Shown here piece after piece: positions 29,214 through 36,649 of a DNA stretch of 64,000 bases; within the stretch, counting starts at the first letter, position 1; the number at the start of each line of letters is the position of its first letter. The DNA is from Pseudomonadota bacterium (GTDB lineage Bacteria > Pseudomonadota > Gammaproteobacteria > Burkholderiales > JAKAFK01), in contig JAJYKK010000004.1 in NCBI GenBank assembly GCA_021788645.1, positions 1-64,000 of the forward strand. The letters are read 5' to 3'. The position numbers and the translations under genes are program-made. Under the pieces are notes generated by a model. That model did not search any database and was not told where the DNA came from. It was given only the letters and a program-made list of their open reading frames with translations.

Positions 29214-30560
29214 ATGAAGCAAAAGTTTAAGCTTAATAAGTTGTCCGTCGCCATCACATCGGCGGCGACGCTTGCCACGTTGGGATTCTCCGGGCAGGCG
29301 CTGGCCGTGCCGAGCTATGCGCGCCAAACGGGTCTCGCTTGCGAAGCGTGCCATACGATCTTCCCCGAACTGACTGCCTTCGGACGCACGTTCAAGCTGA
29401 ACGGCTACACGCTGACCGGCCTGCAGCAGATCGAAGCCGCCAACGGCCAGGCCCTCAAGATCAATGCCGGCGCTCCGCTATCCGTCATGCTCCAGGCGTC
29501 CGTGTCGAACGAAGGGAAGCGTCCGCCTGGGGGGCAGAACAACAACACGGAGTTCCCGCGCCAGTTGAGCTTCTTCTATGCGGGTGAGATTTCCCCGCAC
29601 ATGGGGACCTTCATCCAGGTCACCAACGCGCAGAAGGACGGGGGCGTGGGTTTCGGCATTGACAATTCTGATGTCCGCTACGCCAACCACTACGGCACCG
29701 ACAGCATCTGGGGCTTGACGCTGAACAACAATCCGTCGGTCCAAGACGTCTGGAACGACACGCCGGCCTGGGGATACCCCTGGATTCATTCGGGCGAAAA
29801 ACCCTACGACCGCTTCCTGCCTGATGGCGCCACGAAGAACGCCCCCGGAGCTCCGGACATTATGCTGGACAGCCTGGGGCAGGCCGTTGCTGGTTTGGGC
29901 GCCTACACGATGATCGACAATGCCTGGTACGCGGAGTTGTCCTTCTATCGCTCTGCCAACATGGGCACCCTGGTCGAGCCGGTTGCCGGATCGATCAATG
30001 GTCTTGCTCCCTACGCGCGCGTTGCCTGGCAACATAATTTCGGCGACATCTACTGGGAAATCGGCGGCTTCGGCATGCAGACCCAGGAACTCGACGGCAA
30101 TGGCAACGAAAACGTGTACAAGGATCTCGGCCTGGACTCGCAATTGGAAATCCCCGTCTCAGGCAGCGACTTGCTAGCCCTGCACGCACGCTATTCGCAT
30201 GAGACTCAGGACTATGGCACTTCGGGGGCGGCTGCCGGGGCGAGTGCTTCGAACTCCAGCGACACGCTGAAGAACTACCATATCGACGGCATCTATCACT
30301 TTGGTCATGTGGCCGACGTGGGGCTGGGATGGGACGACTGGACCGGCACTTCGGATGCAGCCCTGTACGCCTGGGGCAACGGGACCACGAACGTGGGCGG
30401 GAGTCCGGACACGGCTTCCTGGACCGCTCAGGTGGAATACCTGCCTTGGGAAAACACCAAGCTGGGCCTTCAGTATCGCGCCTACACGAAGTATGTTGGC
30501 TCGACGAGCAGCGTGTCGAACGACAACTACCTCATGGCGTACGGCTGGTTCGCTTGGTAA
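29214..30560 (+). CDS. Exported monohaem cytochrome c fused to predicted outer-membrane beta-barrel (Cyc2-like)
   Basis: Signal peptide then AVPSYARQTGLACEACHTIFPELTAFGRTFKLNGYTLTG (single CxxCH), then about 400 aa of strand-like aromatic/Gly-rich sequence ending ...LMAYGWFAW. Confidence 0.75.
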   Translation: MKQKFKLNKLSVAITSAATLATLGFSGQALAVPSYARQTGLACEACHTIFPELTAFGRTFKLNGYTLTGLQQIEAANGQALKINAGAPLSVMLQASVSNEGKRPPGGQNNNTEFPRQLSFFYAGEISPHMGTFIQVTNAQKDGGVGFGIDNSDVRYANHYGTDSIWGLTLNNNPSVQDVWNDTPAWGYPWIHSGEKPYDRFLPDGATKNAPGAPDIMLDSLGQAVAGLGAYTMIDNAWYAELSFYRSANMGTLVEPVAGSINGLAPYARVAWQHNFGDIYWEIGGFGMQTQELDGNGNENVYKDLGLDSQLEIPVSGSDLLALHARYSHETQDYGTSGAAAGASASNSSDTLKNYHIDGIYHFGHVADVGLGWDDWTGTSDAALYAWGNGTTNVGGSPDTASWTAQVEYLPWENTKLGLQYRAYTKYVGSTSSVSNDNYLMAYGWFAW

Positions 30561-30939
30561 GCCTGTAGCGAGATGTTGAAGTAGATGTTCGGTGCCTCCT
30601 CTGGCCCTGCGGGGCAGTATGCCCGCAAGGCCAGAGGATCCGTAGCAGGCATCGCACAGGTACGGGGTCGCGTGGGCGCGTACTCCCCGGTACCACAGGA
30701 TCAAGAATTGTTGCAGGGCCTGGCCGCTGCCATGAAGAGGCGGGTCATGCCAAACCTTCCCTGGAGGGAGGGGTTCCGCCCGAGATGCACGTCCGAGTGC
30801 CACAAAAGGCGTGAAGCCACCGCCAAGATGGGCTTGCAACTGGAGCGTGGACTCGAAGAGAATAGGCAACGAAGAGCCGATTATTCAGAAGATCGCAGTG
30901 ACGATAGCCTTAAATCCTCAATCAACGGGTGGCAGCAGA

Positions 30940-31443
30940 ATGGATGATAACGTGAATCGCGTCGACGGCTGGCAAAGGCGCCGCAAAGGGCTGGGGGTGA
31001 TCGCAGGGGCGCTTGCGCTTGCGCTCAGTGTCCCGGCCAGCGCCGCAGGGACCGCAGGGGGCGACGCCGCGCTCACCGAGCAGCTCAAAGCCCTTCAGGC
31101 CGCCATCAGCGCGCTGTCGGCCAAGGTGGACGCCCTGCAGAAGAAACAGGCTCAGGCGCCGGCGCCCTCGCCCCAGGCGACTGAAGCGGCTGCCCGGCAG
31201 GCCGTCCAGGAGATTGAGCAGCAGAAGGTCAAGCTGCAAGACGCCTGGGACAGCATCAAGCTTGGGCTGTCGAAGTCGAGGGTCCGGGCGCTTCTGGGGG
31301 AACCTTCCACCCGCTTCTCGCTCAATAGTGACCAGCGGATCTGGTATTACTCCTATCCCGGCAAGGGGTCCGGGTCGGTGATCTTCGGCCGAGACGGGAA
31401 GGTTACCGGGAGCCAAAAGCCGCCCGGGATGAGTTTCTGGTGA
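30940..31443 (+). CDS. Exported coiled-coil protein with BamE/SmpA-like C-terminal domain
   Basis: Signal peptide; heptad-like ALTEQLKALQAAISALSAKVDALQKKQ; C-terminal IKLGLSKSRVRALLGEPSTRFSLNSDQRIWYYSYPGKGSGSVIFGRDGKVTG. Confidence 0.65.
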   Translation: MDDNVNRVDGWQRRRKGLGVIAGALALALSVPASAAGTAGGDAALTEQLKALQAAISALSAKVDALQKKQAQAPAPSPQATEAAARQAVQEIEQQKVKLQDAWDSIKLGLSKSRVRALLGEPSTRFSLNSDQRIWYYSYPGKGSGSVIFGRDGKVTGSQKPPGMSFW

Positions 31444-31536
31444 TCATTCGCCGTGGCGTCCGCTGCTCTCGGATGATCGGCGCCGCCCGGGCATGCGCCA
31501 CTGGGCTGACGAACCGTTCCTCTGGCACGTTGCGCG

Positions 31537-31832
31537 ATGGGCCTCGATCCTGAGAAAACATCCAGACGGACGTTCCTGGCGACCGGCGTGACGCTCGCCG
31601 CCACGGCCGCCGCGGCGGTGGCCGGGATGGGCATGCGGCTGGCGCCGGCCAAGCTGTCGAAGGCGGCGCTCCATTACCGGAACACGCCGGTCGGCGGCAA
31701 GGCAGCAGCAATTGCATCCAGTTCGTCGCGGGGCCGCAACCCGATGCCGACGGCACCTGCCAAGTCGTGGCCGGCGCCGTCAGCCCCCACGGCTATTGCG
31801 TCGCCTACTCGCCGAACTGGGGAAGCCGCTAG
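31537..31832 (+). pseudogene. High-potential iron-sulfur protein (HiPIP) gene with apparent 1-nt deletion frameshift
   Basis: Frame 1 gives SRRTFLATGVTLAAT...ALHYRNTPVGGKA. The next frame gives SNCIQFVAGPQPDADGTCQVVAGAVSPHGYCVAYSPNWGSR*. Inserting one T after 31704 joins the frames and creates the missing first ligand Cys (GGKACSNC). Confidence 0.85.
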
Positions 31833-32182
31833 CGGATGCCAGCGGTGCCGCGGACGGCGCGCGGCAACGGCGCTAACGCCCTGAGCGGGTGGGTAAAAAT
31901 TCCTTCGCGCGGCATAAAAAAATTTTTCTCGAGAGGGTTGCCCAAAGACGAACTCTTTGCGCTATACTTGGTCCAACATGATAAAGGATATGGAGATCCC
32001 ATTATCTACCTGATTGGACTATTTTTTGATTTCCGTCCCGTCGGGCGCGAGGCGATGGCCGATGGGGTCCTGCGGTTGAGAGATTAAACGTTGTGCGCCG
32101 TGCGTGAATCGGTGCGACCGGCGTGCCAGCGGTTTTACACTTGGCATATTTCCAACCTTTGCTTCTTAAGGAGTAAACAGCG

Positions 32183-32467
32183 ATGAGCATCAAGGACGAA
32201 AAAATCTCCCGGCGGACGTTCCTCAAGGGCAGCGCCATGCTGGCCTCCATCGGTGTGGTCGCCGCCACCGGCGCGCTGAGCCGCTCCGCCTACGCCGGCG
32301 TGCCCAAGGCCGCCATGCAGTATCAAGACAAGCCCAAGAACGGCCAGCACTGCTCGAACTGCATCCAGTTCGTCCCTGGTGCTTCCGCCAAGGCTGCCGG
32401 CAAGTGCAAGCTTGTCGACGGTGCCATCAGCCCGAACGGCTGGTGCGCGGCCTACTCCGCCAAGTAA
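32183..32467 (+). CDS. High-potential iron-sulfur protein
   Basis: Tat signal SRRTFLKGSAMLASIGVVA; cluster ligands HCSNCIQFVPGASAKAAGKCKLVDGAISPNGWCAAYSAK. Confidence 0.95.
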   Translation: MSIKDEKISRRTFLKGSAMLASIGVVAATGALSRSAYAGVPKAAMQYQDKPKNGQHCSNCIQFVPGASAKAAGKCKLVDGAISPNGWCAAYSAK

Positions 32468-32548
32468 TCGCGGAACGCGCGGGTCCCGCCGGCTGACGGG
32501 ATCCGCGAGCGCCCCGCTGGGGGCGCATCATGTGTGTTTGCTTTATCT

Positions 32549-32572
32549 TGGCCCCTCGCGGGCCATTTTTTT
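32549..32572 (+). terminator. Rho-independent terminator after HiPIP
   Basis: TGGCCC-CTCGC-GGGCCA followed by T7. Confidence 0.85.
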
Positions 32573-32658
32573 ATCCGCACGAGCGCGCCAACACGCCGCG
32601 CTACCGAATCGCCACTGCCTTTGCCGCGGTGCGCGCCCCTAAGGCACCAGAGCCGCGG

Positions 32659-33033
32659 TCACTGACTATCGGGGAAGGTGCTGTCGGCGAGTCCCACGTC
32701 AAGGGCCGTGGCGAAGCTGGGCAGCCGCGCTTGCGTCTGGGCGAGCCCGAAGGCCGCCGTGGGCTGCATGCGCACGCACACCATGCGCACCCCGATGGCG
32801 CGGCAGGCGTTGGAGAGGCTCTCGAGCCATCGGCAGTAGGCATCGTCGATAAGCGCGAGGCCCGCCAGGTCATAAGACAGCGTCGCCGCCCGCAACCCTT
32901 GCAGCCGCTCCAGGATGGCCACGACGAGCGTGCCGGGGTCGCCGACGTCCAGGCTCTGGGACGGTTCCAGAAGGATCTGGCCGTTGCCGATCGGAGTGAG
33001 ATGAAAGCCCAGCTCGCTGGCGTCTTGTAGCAT
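32659..33033 (-). CDS. RsbS-like STAS domain protein
   Basis: IGNGQILLEPSQSLDVGDPGTLVVAILERLQGLRAATLSYDLAGLALIDDAYCRWLESLSNACRAIGVRMVCVRMQPTAAF; follows the RsbR-like gene. Confidence 0.75.
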   Translation of the reverse strand: MLQDASELGFHLTPIGNGQILLEPSQSLDVGDPGTLVVAILERLQGLRAATLSYDLAGLALIDDAYCRWLESLSNACRAIGVRMVCVRMQPTAAFGLAQTQARLPSFATALDVGLADSTFPDSQ

Positions 33034-33051
33034 GTCGAGGCGGTTCCGGAA

Positions 33052-33918
33052 TCAATGCGGCGTCGATACGTGGATCTCCATGCGCCGGAAAGCTTCCTTC
33101 AGCCCGTCGGACAGGCTCGCGCGCGTGGTGACGTTGCCGAGATCGATGTTCAGGTTGGTCAGCGCCCGGGCGATTTCCGGACGAATCCCCGTCAGGATGG
33201 CATCGGTGCCCATGAGCTGCACCGCGCGCACCATCTGGATGAGATGGTGCGAGACCTGGGAGTCGATGGCGCGCACGCCGGTGACGTCCATGACGACCGC
33301 GCGGGCGCGATCGCTGGCGATGCGGTTGAGGAGCGCTTCCATGATCAGCATGGTCCGGCTGGAGTCGAGCGTCCCGATGATCGGCAAGGTGAGCACCCCG
33401 TCCCAGATTTCGGTGATGGGCGTGGCGGTCTCGCGCAGTTCCTCCTGTTGCGCGTAGATCGTGCGCTCCTTCTCCTCGAGGTAGGACTCGAACACCACGA
33501 GCGACAATTCGTTGAACACGTTGGACAACAGCAGGAGAATGGCGCGCACGCCGTCGCCGTCCACGCTCTCGTCGCCTTCGAGCGCCTCGATGAAGATCTT
33601 CTGCAGAAACTGCGCATAGCGCAGGAAGTCGGCCATGCGGCCGCCGCGCAGAAGAATCTGCTTGGCCACGTTGCTGAAGAAGCCCTGCAAGGCCTTGAAC
33701 TCGGCCGTCTGGTGATCGAGCGGGTTGTCGGTCTTGAAGAGCGCGACCATCAGCTCCAGAAATTCAACGCTGAAATCGGAAATCTCGTCGGCGCTCATGA
33801 TCTGGTTCGCGCCGAAGACATCGCGCGCGCGCGCCTCGATCAGGGAAGACATCCTCCCGATCTGAAGCTTCGTCTGCTCGAGCAAGGTGCGTCGGGTCTT
33901 CGACATCGCATTGCGCAT
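33052..33918 (-). CDS. RsbR-like protein (RsbR N-domain + STAS)
   Basis: ATPITEIWDGVLTLPIIGTLDSSRTMLIMEALLNRI...AVVMDVTGVRAIDSQVSHHLIQMVRAVQLMGTDAILTGIRPEIARALTNLNIDL. Confidence 0.9.
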   Translation of the reverse strand: MRNAMSKTRRTLLEQTKLQIGRMSSLIEARARDVFGANQIMSADEISDFSVEFLELMVALFKTDNPLDHQTAEFKALQGFFSNVAKQILLRGGRMADFLRYAQFLQKIFIEALEGDESVDGDGVRAILLLLSNVFNELSLVVFESYLEEKERTIYAQQEELRETATPITEIWDGVLTLPIIGTLDSSRTMLIMEALLNRIASDRARAVVMDVTGVRAIDSQVSHHLIQMVRAVQLMGTDAILTGIRPEIARALTNLNIDLGNVTTRASLSDGLKEAFRRMEIHVSTPH

Positions 33919-34012
33919 GCTTCTTTTCCTTTCGTTACGACAATTGCCGATGCAAACGGCCGCACCCTACGGCGCCGCCGGGCTCTCGACGGTATGCGCG
34001 CGCGCCCGCGCG

Positions 34013-35062
34013 TCAGGCCGCGCGCGCCGTGGCCACGCACACCGATTGGTCGTCGGTCGCGCGTCCCATGACGTTGCCGAGCAGGTAGGCGACCACCTGC
34101 GGATGCTGATGCACAAGGCCCGGGAATTCTCCGGCCACGGAACGATTCCGGATGCCGTCGCTCGCGGTGATGATGGTGCACTGGCGCCGGCACGCGATGT
34201 CGGCGACGACCGGTTCTTCGTGCTCCTTGCCGAGGATCCCGGGCGCAAAGCCGAGACTGGATACGCTCTCGTCGCTATGAATCTGGGCGGACATGTCGCC
34301 CACGCCTGCCAGGCAGGCGCTGCCGCGCGCAAGATCGAGGGTGACCGCGACCCCGACGGCGCCGCGCCGCGACGCCAGCGTCTGATCGACTTGTCGCAGC
34401 AGACGCTGCGGCGCGACCCCGAGGGCCACCGCCGAGGCCAGTCCGTCGGTGGTTTCCTGCGCCTCCAGGCCGTGCCCGAGCCCGTCCAGATGGATCCAGG
34501 CCAGGCGCTGCCCGTCGATTTTAAGGTAGACCCGATCGCCGTTGTAGCGGTCGTCCGCGAGCGATCGTGAAAACAGACCCACCCGGACGTGCGGTTGCCC
34601 GAGCCGCTCCTTCGGGGCATGGACCGCCCGGAAACGCGCCCACACCAGCGTGCCGTGCCAGCGGGGCGGGCCGGGCGCCCGCGGCTGCGTGTACAGCCCC
34701 CACTCGTGCGACAACCGCGCGATGCTCCCGAGGCCCTTGCCCAGGGTATGTGCGGTCGAGAAGCCGTCCTGCGCCGCCTGCACGGGGTCATCGATGCCGC
34801 CGCCGAAATCCAGCGCGACCAGGTCGAGGGTCTGTCCGGGCTGCTGCCAGACCTGCACCAAGCCGCGGCGGTGCGCATGCTTGAGCTGATTGCTGGCCAT
34901 CTCCGCGGCCGCGAGCGTCATGTTCTCCCGGTCAGTCTCGACAAACCCGAGCCGGCGCGCCGCGGCCTGCACCCGTGCGCGCAGGAGGACGCCATCGCTC
35001 TCGTCCTGGATGAGGCTGTTGTACAGCAGGCGGCAGGCATCGCGGCTGTCCACTTCGGTCAT
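34013..35062 (-). CDS. Fused RsbT-like ATPase + RsbX/SpoIIE-like PP2C phosphatase
   Basis: N-terminal GHKL motifs AAAEMASNQLKHA, DFGGGID, GKGLGSIARL. C-terminal PP2C motifs NGDRVYLKIDGQRLAWIHLDGLGHGLEA and ITASDGI. Confidence 0.88.
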   Translation of the reverse strand: MTEVDSRDACRLLYNSLIQDESDGVLLRARVQAAARRLGFVETDRENMTLAAAEMASNQLKHAHRRGLVQVWQQPGQTLDLVALDFGGGIDDPVQAAQDGFSTAHTLGKGLGSIARLSHEWGLYTQPRAPGPPRWHGTLVWARFRAVHAPKERLGQPHVRVGLFSRSLADDRYNGDRVYLKIDGQRLAWIHLDGLGHGLEAQETTDGLASAVALGVAPQRLLRQVDQTLASRRGAVGVAVTLDLARGSACLAGVGDMSAQIHSDESVSSLGFAPGILGKEHEEPVVADIACRRQCTIITASDGIRNRSVAGEFPGLVHQHPQVVAYLLGNVMGRATDDQSVCVATARAA

Positions 35063-36051
35063 GCCGCCACGTCCTCTAGCCCGGAAGACAGGAACGTCTC
35101 GGAATGGACCGCTCCCTTGGGGTCGCGCACCGCCAGCACGATGCGTCCGCGTCCGGTGCCCTTGGCCTGGTACAGTGCCTCGTCGGCGCGCCGGATGAAG
35201 GCCTGCAAACTGGAATCGGCGGGTTCCCGCCCCGACAGGGAGGCAAGGCCGATGCTGACGCGGCCATCCATCGCCGCAAGCACCTCCTTCGCCTTCTCGA
35301 CGGCGATATCCGCGCCGGCGAAGATCAGCATCGCGAACTCGTCGCCGCCGAAGCGGAACGCGTAATCGACCTCGCGCCGGATGACCGAGCGCATCGCGTC
35401 GGCCATCTTGCGCAGATACGCGTCCCCCGCCTGATGCCCGAACTCGTCATTGACCGCCTTGAAGTGATCGAGATCGAATAGGGCGAGGCACAGGGATTCG
35501 TCCTTCTGGCGAAGGGTCCGGTTGAACGCGCACGCGACCCGGTCATCGTAGGCGCGGCGGTTCAGCAGTCCGGTCAGGGCATCCGTTTCCGCGCGCCGCA
35601 GCGATTCGCGCAGTTCCATCTGGCGCTTCTCCAGGATCTGCTGCAGCGCCTCCAGCTCCGCTTCCGTGCGGGCCCGGGTCTCCTCCAGGTAGCGCGTCAT
35701 CTCGGCATTGCGCCGCTGAAGCAAGGAGGGGTCGACATCCTCGGTGGAGTGCAGAAGGCGCTGCCGCAGTTCGTCGACCAGCGGCGCCATGGGCGGCGGG
35801 CGAAGCCGCACGATCTCGGTGGCCTGATCCTGCCATTCGACGCGCAGCCGATCCCCGTCGAGGGTGAGCCGGACAGGCAGGGGCTGATGGAGTTGGCTGC
35901 GGGCCATGCGAAGCCGGCGCGCGGCGTCCAGCGTCGGCAGCGTCGCCGCAAACGCGTTGGCCCCGAGCGCCCTGGCCGATTGCAGGACGAACCCGAGGAA
36001 GGTTTGCAGATCCGGCTCGATCGTGAGGTTTTGCGTCAGGAGCTCCACCAT
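35059..36051 (-). CDS. Diguanylate cyclase (GGDEF) with N-terminal uncharacterised domain
   Basis: DALTGLLNRRAYDDRV...FDLDHFKAVNDEFGHQAGD...FRFGGDEFAMLIF; ATGA overlap with the RsbT/X gene. Confidence 0.93.
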   Translation of the reverse strand: MVELLTQNLTIEPDLQTFLGFVLQSARALGANAFAATLPTLDAARRLRMARSQLHQPLPVRLTLDGDRLRVEWQDQATEIVRLRPPPMAPLVDELRQRLLHSTEDVDPSLLQRRNAEMTRYLEETRARTEAELEALQQILEKRQMELRESLRRAETDALTGLLNRRAYDDRVACAFNRTLRQKDESLCLALFDLDHFKAVNDEFGHQAGDAYLRKMADAMRSVIRREVDYAFRFGGDEFAMLIFAGADIAVEKAKEVLAAMDGRVSIGLASLSGREPADSSLQAFIRRADEALYQAKGTGRGRIVLAVRDPKGAVHSETFLSSGLEDVAA

Positions 36052-36649
36052 ACCCACCGATCCTCCTTCCTGGCCGCTCATCCCCGTCGTGTTTGCGCCG
36101 CACGCCCCTCCGGGCGCGGCCTGGCCGCGTGGGTTGTTTTCGTTCGTATGACGCCCGATTATGCGCCCAAACGCAGGAAATAGGAAGCATACGCGTCGGT
36201 TGCATCCCTCGTCTGGCCGGCGCCCGGGATGCTCGGCGCCTCCGGTGGTTCGGAGCAGTGGCGCGGGGGGGCTCTCGAAGGATTCCGGCGTCGATCCGCC
36301 GGTGCCGGTCGGTGCTCCTCCTAGCCCCTTCCGGGTCCCGGCGCGGCTGCGCAATGCCGACGGCGCCGGTGCCGCTGTCGAGCCCGCCCGCGGGTGCGAC
36401 GGGGTGCCGATCTCGCCTGCGGAGATCGGCCCCGAGCGTGCGTCCGGGATGCCCTTGCCCTCCCGCTTCCAGGGCCGCTGCGTTCTGCGCCGCGGCGCGA
36501 CCCTTCCCGCAGCGCAAGGCCTTCTTGGGGCCCCGGGGTTCCGGCCCGCGCCCGAACCTTTGGGCGATGCCGCGGTCTCATCGTTTAACCCAGTCATAGA
36601 CCCGCCCTGCCAGGCAAGCGCCTGGAAGCGGCGGCAACGGAGTCGCCTC

